This document shows, piece by piece, positions 34,644 to 43,081 of a DNA stretch of 64,000 bases. The stretch is from the NCBI RefSeq assembly GCF_024494685.1, contig NZ_JANHDM010000009.1:103157-167156 (forward strand), written 5' to 3'. The stretch comes from Halorubrum rubrum. Lineage in GTDB: Archaea > Halobacteriota > Halobacteria > Halobacteriales > Haloferacaceae. Each line of letters begins with the position of its first letter. The stretch's first letter is position 1. The translations under genes were made by a program, and so were the position numbers. The notes under the pieces are model-generated. The model made no database searches and was not told the DNA's origin. It saw only the letters and a list, made by a program, of their open reading frames with translations.

Positions 34644-35429
34644 TCACTGGTCCAACTGCCACGTGAAGATCGTTTTCAGCACGACGACGAGACTGTTCAT
34701 CTCGCCCGACCCCCAGATCGCCGTCTCCGACCGCCGATCGGTCGGGTCCGCGTCGTCGGTACCGACGAGCACGCTCACGAGCGTCCGCGTCTCGTCGACC
34801 ATCATCAGTCGGCCCGCGGGCGTATCCGACCAGAGCCACAGCGAGTCGAACGTCTCCGCGCCGGGTACGTCGTCCTGTATCTGCGCTCGAACGGCGGACG
34901 AGACGCTGCCGAGCCGGATCCGCACGCCCCGATCCGCGGCGGCACGGAGCGCGTCGACGATCGCCTCGTCGAGCAGGTCCTCGACCGTCATGTAGACGAC
35001 CTCGTCTTCCGCGTCGCTGACGAGCTCTATCACGCGGTCGGTGATCGGCACCCGACCGTCGACCGTCCAGACGCCACGTTGTTCCCGAGTGCGCTGCGTC
35101 GGTTCGATCTCGTTCAGCGCGGCCGTCAGGACCGACACCCGGTGGTCCATCTCCTGTGCGAACTTCCGAGTGGCGGTCTCCGTCGAGATCGCCCAGAACG
35201 TCTTGGGCGACGAGTGCCGGACGTCGACCAGGCCCCTGTCGTGGAGTTCGTCGATCGCGTCGTAGACTCGGGTCCGAGGGACCTCCGAGACCTCGCTCAC
35301 GTCCTTGGCCGTGCCCGTCTCGAGACTCGTGAGTGCGACGAACGTCCGGGCGGCGTACGCACTGAGGCCGAGCCGTTCGAGTTGTTCGACGGCTGTCGAT
35401 CGAGGGTCGTCGGCGGGGTCCGTGCTCAT
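34644..35429 (-). CDS. TrmB family transcriptional regulator
   Basis: A 261-residue regulator. The N-terminal winged helix (about 12-80: AVEQLERLGLSAYAARTFVALTSLETGTAKDVSEVSEVPRTRVYDAIDELHDRGLVDVR) is followed by a coiled linker. A C-terminal domain like the TrmB PLD-type effector domain (VPITDRVIELVSDAEDEVVY...GRLMMVDETRTLVSVLV) completes it. In some TrmB proteins this domain binds sugars; the ligand here is unknown. It is divergent from a second TrmB gene and shares a 368-base intergenic region with it. The start at 35429 is chosen by N-terminal similarity to that neighbour. Confidence 0.9.
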   Translation of the reverse strand: MSTDPADDPRSTAVEQLERLGLSAYAARTFVALTSLETGTAKDVSEVSEVPRTRVYDAIDELHDRGLVDVRHSSPKTFWAISTETATRKFAQEMDHRVSVLTAALNEIEPTQRTREQRGVWTVDGRVPITDRVIELVSDAEDEVVYMTVEDLLDEAIVDALRAAADRGVRIRLGSVSSAVRAQIQDDVPGAETFDSLWLWSDTPAGRLMMVDETRTLVSVLVGTDDADPTDRRSETAIWGSGEMNSLVVVLKTIFTWQLDQ

Positions 35430-35797
35430 GCGTTGTGGTCTCCGCGCTGCGGAACCCCGGTCACGGAGTGTGACCGGGCCCGGCACGCGTCGGGCCGTGG
35501 TTGGGACACGAGCTTCGAGGCACGCACCGGGATCGGACAGACGGCGTTGATCGTCATAATAGTTTTGTGATTAATCGGGTTAATATAGAATATCGGTGTC
35601 AATAGCGTCGAAAAGCCGTATTCGAACGTTGTGACTATGAGAGTGACAACAATATCCCGGACGGGACGTTTCGACGGTAAACCGCGTCTCGTCGGGTGTT
35701 TCCAGGGATCTGGTATCGGTGTCAGTGACAACGCCTATCTGCCCGGCGATACGATCGTCGAACCGATCCGGTCGCTCCGGGTCGCGAGTTGGGACAC
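35430..35797. promoter_or_regulatory. Divergent regulatory region between two TrmB genes
   Basis: AT-rich relative to its surroundings. It holds a perfect dyad ATTAA-TCGGG-TTAAT (35570-35584), an AT-rich stretch at 35555-35595 and a direct repeat GTGACAAC at about 35643 and 35727. It probably carries operators for one or both TrmB proteins. No coding sequence is convincing in it. Confidence 0.45.
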
Positions 35798-36604
35798 ATG
35801 AGCACTGATGACACAGCAAAAGAGGCGATCGAGGTCCTCCAGCATCTCGGTCTGAAGGAGTACGAGGCGAAGTGTTTCGTCGGACTGTCGCGCGTCAGCT
35901 CCGGGACGGCGAAACAGCTGAGCGAGATCACGGACGTTCCCCGGACGCGGATCTACGACGCGATCCGAGTGCTGGAGGCACAGGGGCTCGTCGAGATCCA
36001 GCACTCGAGCCCACAGCAGTTCCGGGCCGTCCCGGTCGAGGAGGCGACCGAAACGCTTCGCGACCAGTACGAGGACCGCGTCGAGCGCCTCCAACGGGCC
36101 CTCTCGCGCACCGAACCGGTCGAGTCGAACGAGGAGGACCGGGTCCAGGAGGTCTGGTCGATGTCCGGAACGGACGCCATCGCGAACCGGGCGAACCAGC
36201 TCATCAGCAACGCGACGGAGGAGGTCGTGTTGGTCCTGGGCGACGACTCACTGCTGACGGACGAACTGGTCGACAGCCTGAACGAGGTCGATCCCGAGAC
36301 GGAACTGCTCATCGGTGCCGCTACCGAGTCGCTCGAGTCGCGCGTTCACCGGGCCGTCCCGAACGCGACGACGTTCGTTTCCGGGCTGGAGTGGCTGCGC
36401 AACGAAGGAAACGTCTCCGAAAACCTGGCCATCGGTCGGCTCCTGCTCGTCGACCGGTCGTCCATCCTCGTCAGCACGATCGTTCCCGACACGCACGAGG
36501 AGCAGGCGATCTTCGGCGGCGGGTTCCGAAACGGCCTCGTCGCGATCTCGCGACGATTGCTCGCGCAGGGCCTGCTCCCCCAACACGATCCGCGCCCGGA
36601 GTGA
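35798..36604 (+). CDS. TrmB family transcriptional regulator, second copy
   Basis: A 268-residue regulator with the same layout as its divergent neighbour. Winged helix at about 8-75 (EVLQHLGLKEYEAKCFVGLSRVSSGTAKQLSEITDVPRTRIYDAIRVLEAQGLVEIQ), coiled linker with EERVERLQRAL-like sequence, and an effector domain (AIANRANQLISNATEEVVLVLG...LAIGRLLLVDRSSILVSTIVP). The two share the PRTR-YDAI core, so they are paralogues. The start is MSTDDTAKEA at 35798, with the upstream MGH as an alternative at 35789. Confidence 0.9.
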   Translation: MSTDDTAKEAIEVLQHLGLKEYEAKCFVGLSRVSSGTAKQLSEITDVPRTRIYDAIRVLEAQGLVEIQHSSPQQFRAVPVEEATETLRDQYEDRVERLQRALSRTEPVESNEEDRVQEVWSMSGTDAIANRANQLISNATEEVVLVLGDDSLLTDELVDSLNEVDPETELLIGAATESLESRVHRAVPNATTFVSGLEWLRNEGNVSENLAIGRLLLVDRSSILVSTIVPDTHEEQAIFGGGFRNGLVAISRRLLAQGLLPQHDPRPE

Positions 36605-36650
36605 CTCCTCCCCGCGGTACCGATGCGGATCGCCCTCGCTCGCGATCCGG

Positions 36651-36992
36651 TCACACCCAGTCGTCGGGCAACCGGTCGCCGTTGGCCTCGAGCAGTTCGA
36701 GGAGGGGGCTGATCTCGTCGAACCGAGGGCCCCTCCTCACGGAGCGACGTTCCGGATGGACGGCGACGAACCCCCGTTCTTCGAGCTTCGGGAGGTGTAG
36801 GTGACGCATCGATAGCAGCGCGTCCTCCTCGGGGGAGTCGTCCGCGAGCCGATCGAACGCGACCGACCGGTCGTCCTCGGAGCCCGCGTCGAGAAGCGCG
36901 AGGAGCAGCCGCCGCCGAGCGACGTGGCCTAGCGCGTCGAGCTGAGAATCGAACGATGGAGAGACGATAGACTCGCTCACGTCCGATGACAC
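36651..36992 (-). CDS. DUF7344-type winged-helix protein
   Basis: A 113-residue single-domain regulator: HVARRRLLLALLDAG, then RHLHLPKLEERGFVAVHPERRSVRRGPRF. It matches the haloarchaeal DUF7344 pattern, in which a winged helix ends LHLPKLEE-x-G. It has no membrane segment, unlike the two relatives at 45-46 kb. An element TGATTAATCG lies 49 bases upstream of its start. The target is unknown. Confidence 0.8.
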   Translation of the reverse strand: MSSDVSESIVSPSFDSQLDALGHVARRRLLLALLDAGSEDDRSVAFDRLADDSPEEDALLSMRHLHLPKLEERGFVAVHPERRSVRRGPRFDEISPLLELLEANGDRLPDDWV

Positions 36993-37040
36993 GAGGTCGC
37001 GGCCCCTGAATCCCTCTGTTTTTGACTACGCGTATTCTTT

Positions 37041-37052
37041 TGATTAATCGAG
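37041..37052 (-). promoter_or_regulatory. TGATTAATCGAG element upstream of the DUF7344 gene
   Basis: The 8-mer TGATTAAT also occurs at 35568 (upstream of the first TrmB gene) and 38721 (upstream of the terpene synthase-like gene), all in promoter regions of minus-strand genes. It could be a shared operator or a promoter element. Confidence 0.35.
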
Positions 37053-37164
37053 TGACGACCGATCGCCCGACGGGTCCGGATCCGATCGCCCGCCGTTCCG
37101 CCCGATGAACCGTTCCGCCGAATGAACGGTTCAAACTCCTGATTGTTTCAACGGCGAATCTATA

Positions 37165-37194
37165 GGTTTAACATCCCGAGCCCCGATATCGGGG
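37165..37194 (+). promoter_or_regulatory. TATA element and 14-bp palindrome before a HalOD1 gene
   Basis: GGTTTAACA (37165-37173) is the likely TATA element for the HalOD1 start at 37205. CCCCGATATCGGGG (37181-37194) is a perfect palindrome between it and the ATG, well placed to block transcription initiation. The 11-mer GCCCCGATATC recurs upstream of another HalOD1 gene at 41679-41689. Confidence 0.5.
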
Positions 37195-37204
37195 TAGGAG
37201 CCGT

Positions 37205-37498
37205 ATGGAGCACACGTCGATACACACGGACTGTCAACGGGCGATCTCGAGCGATCACACGACGGTATTCGAGCAGTCGGAGGACGCGTCCGTCTGTGTC
37301 GCGGTCGTCGAGGCCGTCTCGACGGTGACCGACACGGATCCGATGCGGCTCGACCCGCTGTACGACGCCGTCGACTCCGACGCTCTCGAACGACTCATCG
37401 AGAGCGGCGCGGCCGACACCGAGACCACGTTCGCGTACGAGGGCTGTAGAATCACGGTCTCCGGGAACGGCGGCGTGGTCGTCACCCACCCGATCTAG
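37205..37498 (+). CDS. HalOD1 domain protein
   Basis: A 97-residue stand-alone HalOD1 domain: VCVAVVEAVSTVTDTDPMRLDPLYDAVDSDALERLIESG, then TTFAYEGCRITVSGNGGVVVTH. The conserved DPLY..VD-DAL core matches the copies at 34.3, 41.7 and 50.1 kb. It has its own promoter with a palindrome between TATA and ATG, which suggests repression control. It presumably acts as a signalling adaptor. Confidence 0.85.
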   Translation: MEHTSIHTDCQRAISSDHTTVFEQSEDASVCVAVVEAVSTVTDTDPMRLDPLYDAVDSDALERLIESGAADTETTFAYEGCRITVSGNGGVVVTHPI

Positions 37499-37631
37499 CG
37501 GCCGTTACGGGGCGCGTTCGTCGAGCGGCCTCGCCTGGCCGTCGGCCGCAGCCCGCCGACGTCATCGAAACGACCGAGCCCGCCCGCCGGAAGCCTCCTC
37601 CGCGGCGAGGGCGCGGGACCGGAGGAGCGGT

Positions 37632-38687
37632 TCACTTGCTTCCCTCGCTCGCGAGGTGATGGTTCATGACCGTTCGGATGCCGTCGACGACGGCCTCACC
37701 GTCGACGCTACGGATCTCGGCCGCCCGTTTCCGAACGGTCCGATTCCGGATCTCCCACTCTCGGATGAACTCGGACTCGATCCCGTTCGACTCGATCCGG
37801 TCGATCAGACACTCGACGGTCCGATCGTCGGGGTCGTCCAATTCCTCCGACGAGACCACGCCGCGGCGAAGCGCGCAGACGACGACGCCCGAGCTGACGT
37901 CTCCCTCCGCGAGCTCGCGTTCCCAGGTCGTGATCCAGTTGCCGATCCGAGCCATTTGTTGGATCTCACAGAGGAGGCTCCGGAGCACGCCGAACTCCGC
38001 ACGGTCGAACGACGGGGAGTACATGAGATCGAGACACGCGTAGGGGAACACCGTCATGTTGTAGGCGTCGTACCGTTCGGCCTCTGTTCGGTTCGCCATC
38101 GACACGTTGTGGTTCAGAAGCCGGGAGTACTCCATCGCGTTACACGTCTGGCGGAGGTCGTACTCGAACACGTCCACGAACTCGGCGTACCGTGGGGCGT
38201 CCTCGATCGACGTCTCGATCTCGCTCCAGAGATCGGCGAGGAAGTCGAGCACGTCGTGTTCGACGTCCGAGCGTGCCGTTCCGGAGTCGTCGTCGGACCG
38301 CGTCGCCCGGTCCGCGCCCGTCCTCGCTCGAAACGGAATTCGCCGTCCGACGTCGAACGTCGCCCGTTCGTCGCTCACCTCCGCGAGGTCGTCGAGCACC
38401 GTGACGTACATCGTCAGCAGCGTCTTCAGTTCGTACACGTCGCTCCTCGCGTCGTCGGCGACCGACGAGAGCGTGAACTCGTCGAAGAGGTTATGGATCC
38501 ATTTCCAGAGGAACGCGTCCCGGCCGCCGAGGACCCGATCGTATCGGCTCGCGAACGTCCGTACGGCCGGTGGCAGGTCGACGTCGTCGATAGTCCGCCT
38601 GTACCCGTCTCGACTCCACGTCCCGTCAGACACGCGTGCCGTGACGTCCCCGTTTCCCTCGTGTATCATACCCGTTAACACATCCAT
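37632..38687 (-). CDS. Class I terpene synthase-like protein
   Basis: A 351-residue all-alpha protein. Residues 93-103 (MYVTVLDDLAE) hold an Asp-rich motif of the DDxxD/E type. Residues 250-258 match the NSE triad pattern N-x-I-x-T-x-x-x-E (Asn250, Thr254, Glu258), followed by LAEGDVSSGVV, which resembles the segment after the triad in bacterial terpene cyclases. Arg205 is 45 residues before Asn250, where the pyrophosphate sensor Arg is expected. The length and helix pattern also fit. It may cyclise a prenyl diphosphate, or be a degenerate family member. It is divergent from a Bat-like regulator. Confidence 0.72.
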   Translation of the reverse strand: MDVLTGMIHEGNGDVTARVSDGTWSRDGYRRTIDDVDLPPAVRTFASRYDRVLGGRDAFLWKWIHNLFDEFTLSSVADDARSDVYELKTLLTMYVTVLDDLAEVSDERATFDVGRRIPFRARTGADRATRSDDDSGTARSDVEHDVLDFLADLWSEIETSIEDAPRYAEFVDVFEYDLRQTCNAMEYSRLLNHNVSMANRTEAERYDAYNMTVFPYACLDLMYSPSFDRAEFGVLRSLLCEIQQMARIGNWITTWERELAEGDVSSGVVVCALRRGVVSSEELDDPDDRTVECLIDRIESNGIESEFIREWEIRNRTVRKRAAEIRSVDGEAVVDGIRTVMNHHLASEGSK

Positions 38688-38711
38688 AACTGACTTAATT
38701 GTTTTGTTCTA

Positions 38712-38733
38712 ATTTTTAATTGATTAATTAACG
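38712..38733 (-). promoter_or_regulatory. Promoter of the terpene synthase-like gene
   Basis: The minus-strand sequence AATTAAAAATTAG (38712-38724) lies 25-37 bases before the ATG at 38687. TGATTAATTAACG at 38721-38733 overlaps it and could be an operator. Confidence 0.45.
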
Positions 38734-38915
38734 TGAGATCTCGTGACTTTCACACGATTTCTAGTAATATTACGAGTACATGAGAAACCCGTTAAAACCG
38801 AGTATCAGCGCTCAATCATTCGATATCCTGTATAATAATATCTTAATTGATGTGTCTTGGCCGCCATCGTTCGTCTTGTCATGCGGACATATAATATTAC
38901 AAGAATATAGCGGTA

Positions 38916-38924
38916 TTTATCACC
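38916..38924 (+). promoter_or_regulatory. TATA element of the Bat-like regulator
   Basis: TTTATCACC lies 21-29 bases before a GTG at 38945. This argues for that start rather than the far upstream ATG at 38780, which would pass through AT-rich promoter sequence. Confidence 0.4.
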
Positions 38925-38944
38925 GTCACTGTGTTTTACCCGGT

Positions 38945-41446
38945 GTGTATCACGACGGATCTGCCGAGGGGGACGGACCTTCGACGACCGGTTTCGAACC
39001 CACGGGAACCGATACGTTCCGCCGGATCGCCGGACTCCTCGATCGGGTGTCAACCGGACTGCTCGTCGTGGACGACGCCTCGACCGTGACCGCCTGGAAC
39101 CGGACCGCCGTCGACCTGCTCGATCTCGACGGGGAACCGGGCGGACGCGAGGTGGGCCGGATCGCCGGATCGACCGGAACCGACGTCGGTGCCGCCGTCG
39201 AGAGGGCGTTTCGGACGGGCGAGGCCGTGGCGTTCGAGACGGCTCTCGATCGGGACGAACCGGTCGAGATCCGCGTGGCCCCGATCGGGGACGTCGTCGC
39301 GGTGGCGGTGCGAGACGTCGGCGAGCGCGTCGAGATGCGACGCGAACTCCGCCGGTCGGGCCGCATCCTCGAAACGCTCGACGACGGGGTGTACACGCTC
39401 GATGAGGCGTTCGTCATCACGTCGGTGAACGACGCGATCACGACGATCACCGGCTACGATCGCGAGGAACTCGTCGGGTCACACGCGTCCATGCTCGCCG
39501 GCTCCGAAACGATCGAGATGGCGGACGAGATCATCGAGCGACTGCGCGGTGACGGTTCGGACGTCGGCGTGATCGAGTCCACGATCCGTACGGCGGACGG
39601 CGACGTACTCCCGGTCGAGACGCACTTCTCGACGGTCGAGTTCGCGAGCGGCCGGAAACGGCGCGTCGGCGTGATCCGGGACCTGTCCGAACGACGTCGA
39701 AGCGAACGGATCCTCCGCGAGCTGAACCGCTCGGCCCGTCGGTTCCTCCGAGCGGACACGGAACGGGTCGTCTACGAGACGATCCTCGACGTCGCCACGA
39801 CGGTGTGGCCGGACGCGACGGTCGTCGCGTACTCGTTCGACGAGGTGGAGTCCGTTCTCGACCCGGTCGTTGCGTCCGGAGAGCTCCCTGGCCCCCGCGG
39901 GCCCGGAAGCACCGTCTGGGAGGAGTTTCTGACCGGGGAGGACGGCGTGACGGTCCCCGGCGACGGCCCCTCGCCCGCGCGACCGAACGGCCGCGACGAC
40001 GCGCACCCGAGCGGTCGCGTCGTCGAACGATCCGACGACGCGGCCGAGTCCGCGGTTCGAACGTTGTACGCGACGCTCGACGAACACGGACTCCTCTACG
40101 TCGAGATCCCGGAGGAGAACGCGAACAACGTCGAGGAGTCGGTGGAGCTGGTGGCGGCCAACGCGGTCGCCGCGCTCGGACGCGTCGTCCGCGAGACGGA
40201 GCTGTCACGGCAGAGCGAGGCCCTGACCGAACGGAACCGGACCCTCGAACGGCTCCACGAACTCAACGACCTGATCCGTCGCGTGAACGGAGCCCTCGTC
40301 GATGCTGACACCCTCCAGGAGGTGGGCGACGCGGTCTGTGCGCTGTTGGTCGACGCGGACCCGATCCGGTTCGCCTGGCTCGGCGAGACGTATCTCACCG
40401 GCGGGGGGCTCGACCTCGTCTCCGACGCGGGCGACGGCGAGAGATATCTCGACGCGTTCGAGTTCGGGAGCGCCGAACCCCCGACCGGTCCGTCCGCGTT
40501 CCGGAACGACCCGACGCGTCGCGCACTCGACGCCGGCGAGACGGTGGTCGTCACCGACGTCTCGAGGGGGCTCCATGAGGCCACGTGGCGGGAGCGCGCC
40601 CTCGTGTGCGGCTACCGGTCGGTTCTCGCCGTCCCGCTGTCGTACGACGATCTCGACTACGGAGTGCTCACGCTGTACGCCGACCGGACTGGAACCTTCG
40701 ACGGGGAGTTCGGCGAGCTGCTCGCGGAGCTCGGAAACACGGTCGCCGACGCGGTCAACAGCAATGAAACGAGGCGTTCGCTTCGAAGCGAGTCGTTCGT
40801 CGAACTCGAGTTACACGTCGACGCTCCGGACGCGCTCTCCGTCCGTCTCGCCGACGCGCTCGGGGAACCGATCCGGATCGACGGGACGGTGCCACAGGGA
40901 GACGATCGCTCGTTGGTGTACGTCAGCTCCGACGTCGACCTCGCGTCGGCGTCCTCGACGGTCCCTGCCGTCGAATCGGCCCGCCGGCTCGACGACGGGG
41001 CGACCAGCCGGACGGAACTCTCCGTCGCCGGCCGAACCGTGGCCGATCGGTTGGCGACCCACGGAGCGAACGTCGACTCCCTCGTCGCGGCGTCGAGCGG
41101 CATCGACGTCACGGTAACGCTCCCGCGGTCGGTCGGCGTCAGGTCGTTCGTGGAGGCGCTCGACGATCGGTACGGCACGGTCGAACTGCGCTCGCGTCGA
41201 GACAAGGACACGGTCGAGGAGCAGTCGGGCGGATCGGCGACCGTCGTCGACCGACTCACCGACAGGCAGTTCGAGGCGGTCCGGACCGCGTACTTGTCGG
41301 GGTACTTCGAGTGGCCCCGGACGAGCACGGGCGAGGAGGTCGCCGCCGCGATGGGGATCACACAGCCGACGTTCAACAGACACCTCCGAACGAGCGAACG
41401 CAAGGTCTTCTCGGCCGTGTTCGGCGGGACGGACTCGGGGGAGTGA
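38945..41446 (+). CDS. Bat-like multidomain sensor/regulator (PAS, GAF, HTH-10)
   Basis: About 833 residues from the GTG at 38945. An N-terminal PAS-like domain (RRIAGLLDRVSTGLLVVDDASTVTAWN) is followed by a second PAS domain (ILETLDDGVYTLDEAFVITSVNDAITTITGYDREELVG). Then come two GAF-like domains (the second around ADPIRFAWLGETYL...GYRSVLAVPLSYDDLDYGVLTLYADR), the Bat central domain and a C-terminal HTH-10 domain (LTDRQFEAVRTAYLSGYFEWPRTSTGEEVAAAMGITQPTFNRHLRTSERK). Bat proteins sense oxygen/light and activate pathways such as bacterio-opsin synthesis. It is divergent from the terpene synthase-like gene and is a natural candidate regulator for it. Confidence 0.9.
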   Translation: MYHDGSAEGDGPSTTGFEPTGTDTFRRIAGLLDRVSTGLLVVDDASTVTAWNRTAVDLLDLDGEPGGREVGRIAGSTGTDVGAAVERAFRTGEAVAFETALDRDEPVEIRVAPIGDVVAVAVRDVGERVEMRRELRRSGRILETLDDGVYTLDEAFVITSVNDAITTITGYDREELVGSHASMLAGSETIEMADEIIERLRGDGSDVGVIESTIRTADGDVLPVETHFSTVEFASGRKRRVGVIRDLSERRRSERILRELNRSARRFLRADTERVVYETILDVATTVWPDATVVAYSFDEVESVLDPVVASGELPGPRGPGSTVWEEFLTGEDGVTVPGDGPSPARPNGRDDAHPSGRVVERSDDAAESAVRTLYATLDEHGLLYVEIPEENANNVEESVELVAANAVAALGRVVRETELSRQSEALTERNRTLERLHELNDLIRRVNGALVDADTLQEVGDAVCALLVDADPIRFAWLGETYLTGGGLDLVSDAGDGERYLDAFEFGSAEPPTGPSAFRNDPTRRALDAGETVVVTDVSRGLHEATWRERALVCGYRSVLAVPLSYDDLDYGVLTLYADRTGTFDGEFGELLAELGNTVADAVNSNETRRSLRSESFVELELHVDAPDALSVRLADALGEPIRIDGTVPQGDDRSLVYVSSDVDLASASSTVPAVESARRLDDGATSRTELSVAGRTVADRLATHGANVDSLVAASSGIDVTVTLPRSVGVRSFVEALDDRYGTVELRSRRDKDTVEEQSGGSATVVDRLTDRQFEAVRTAYLSGYFEWPRTSTGEEVAAAMGITQPTFNRHLRTSERKVFSAVFGGTDSGE

Positions 41447-41506
41447 CGCCGAACCGATCCTCCCCGTCGGTCGGCGTGCGCCGATCGCGGACCGGGGACG
41501 GAGTCC

Positions 41507-41554
41507 GATTCCGGAGACGACGGTCGGATCGGTTCCGGAGACGGCGGTCGGATC
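41507..41554 (+). repeat. 24-base tandem repeat, two copies plus a fragment
   Basis: The unit GGTTCCGGAGACGGCGGTCG (with a GATC end) occurs twice with two differences, then a nine-base fragment follows. It lies 61-108 bases after the Bat-like stop and ends about 165 bases before the HalOD1 start. Its role is unknown. Confidence 0.6.
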
Positions 41555-41718
41555 GGTTCCGAACGGGCTTCTGAGCCGGCGTCGCCGCCGAGATCGCGTC
41601 CACGGGGACGGCTCGCCGCTCGGGGTGACGCTACGTGTGTAGTACCGGGTCGAACGACATGCTATTCACGTTGAAGAAGCCCCGATATCCCTGCGACCGT
41701 TTGGAGAGAACGGACACG

Positions 41719-41964
41719 ATGGGACCGGATATGGCCGACGACATCTGCTGGCGAATCGTTACCGAGATAGCCGACGAACGCGACGTCGATCCGAAAGCGA
41801 TCGACGACCGGCTTCAGGACATCGTGGACGTCGAGTCCCTGTCGCGACTCGTCGATCGGGCGTGGAGTTCCGACGATCTCGACCTCTCCGTCTCGTTCCG
41901 GATGGCAGGGTGTTTCGTAACGATCACCGGGGACGAGACCGTTCGGGCGACGGTTCCGGAGTGA
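41719..41964 (+). CDS. HalOD1 domain protein
   Basis: An 81-residue stand-alone HalOD1 domain: MGPDMADDICWRIVTEIADERD, then DPKAIDDRLQDIVDVESLSRLVDRA and LDLSVSFRMAGCFVTITGDETVRATV. The N-terminal half is shorter than in the other copies. An ATG at 41731 is an alternative start. The 11-mer GCCCCGATATC lies 30-40 bases upstream, as also found before the HalOD1 gene at 37205. Confidence 0.8.
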   Translation: MGPDMADDICWRIVTEIADERDVDPKAIDDRLQDIVDVESLSRLVDRAWSSDDLDLSVSFRMAGCFVTITGDETVRATVPE

Positions 41965-41977
41965 CGCGGTCCCGCGC

Positions 41978-43081
41978 TCACGGGACGACTTCGTCGGTTC
42001 TCGATTCGACGGGGAGCTCCGCGAGGATCCGGTCGGCGGCGTCGCCGTCGCCGAACGGGTTCCGCCAGTCGCCGGACCGATCGATCATCTCCACGACGCT
42101 TCGGCCGATCCGCTCCGGGTCGCACGAACCCAGTCTGTTCGCTCCGACGTCGACCGTCTCCGGTCGGTCGGTGTCCTCGCGGACCGTCACACAGGGGACG
42201 CCGAGAACGCACGCCCGCTCCTGGACGTCGGCGGAGTCCGTGAGGATCACCTCCGCGGCGGTCTCCAGCCGAAGGAGGTCCACGTAGTCCCGCGGGGCGA
42301 TCCGGCGGATCCGGTCCGGCAGTTCGATCCCGAACGTCTCGAGTCGGTCCCGTGCCCGCGGAGGGACGGGATAGATCACGTCGCGCCCGTGTTCGGCCCC
42401 GACCCGCCCGGCGCCCGAGACGAGTCGCTCGAATCGGGCCCGGTCGTCGACGGTCTCCGCTCGGCGTGTGGTCAGCAGGAAGAACTCGCGACGTTCGAGC
42501 CCGAGCTCCTCGAGCACCGTACTCTCGTCGCGTGCGACGTCGCGATGGTGGCGAGTGGCGTCGACGATCGTGTTCCCGGTGACCGTGGTCCGAAGCGGTG
42601 AGACGCCCTGCCGTAGGAGGTACTTCTCGTCCCGTTCGGTCGGCGGAAAGAGGAGATCCGAGACGTGCTCCGCGACGACCCGGTTCATCTCCTCGGGCGT
42701 CGTCCGGTCGAAGCTCCGAGATCCGGCCTCGACGTGCCCCAGCGTCGTGTCCAGTTTCCCGGCGGCGATCGCGCCCGCGAGCCCGCTGTTCGTGCCTCCC
42801 TGGACCAACACGGCCTCGGGAGACGTCTCCCGGAACACCTCCTCGAGACCGATCAGCATCTCGCCCGTTTGCCGCCCCTGGGACGTCGAGCCGACCCCGA
42901 GCGTGTACCCCGGCTTCGGAAGCCCGAGCCGGTCGAAGAACGCGGCGTCGTGTGTCTCGGGGTGTCGTTGGCCCGTATGGATCACGGCGTGCTCCAGGCC
43001 GCGTCGACGACACGCCCTGATCACCGGCGCGAGCCGGATCACCTCGGAGCGAGTGCCCAGAACGACGGCGACGTCGGTCAT
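41978..43081 (-). CDS. UDP-N-acetylglucosamine 2-epimerase-like protein (WecB family)
   Basis: A 367-residue protein of the WecB/GT-B fold (non-hydrolysing epimerase, UDP-GlcNAc to UDP-ManNAc). Visible: VVLGTRSEVIRLAPVIRACR, VLVQGGTNSGLAGAIAAGKL, LGHVEAGSRSFDRTTPEEMNRVVAEHVSDLLF, and EVILTDSADVQERACVLGVPCVTVREDTDRPETVDVG. Two conserved positions are altered: Pro to Ser in the first motif, and the THRxEN-like motif reads TTRRAET. Catalysis may therefore be changed. The ATG overlaps the stop of the glycosyltransferase gene (ATGA). Confidence 0.88.
   Translation of the reverse strand: MTDVAVVLGTRSEVIRLAPVIRACRRRGLEHAVIHTGQRHPETHDAAFFDRLGLPKPGYTLGVGSTSQGRQTGEMLIGLEEVFRETSPEAVLVQGGTNSGLAGAIAAGKLDTTLGHVEAGSRSFDRTTPEEMNRVVAEHVSDLLFPPTERDEKYLLRQGVSPLRTTVTGNTIVDATRHHRDVARDESTVLEELGLERREFFLLTTRRAETVDDRARFERLVSGAGRVGAEHGRDVIYPVPPRARDRLETFGIELPDRIRRIAPRDYVDLLRLETAAEVILTDSADVQERACVLGVPCVTVREDTDRPETVDVGANRLGSCDPERIGRSVVEMIDRSGDWRNPFGDGDAADRILAELPVESRTDEVVP

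Noticed and set aside
38780..38944. N-terminal extension of the Bat-like regulator from an ATG at 38780
   Set aside because: The added 55 residues are AT-rich-coded and not conserved-looking, and they run across a TATA-like element that fits the GTG at 38945.
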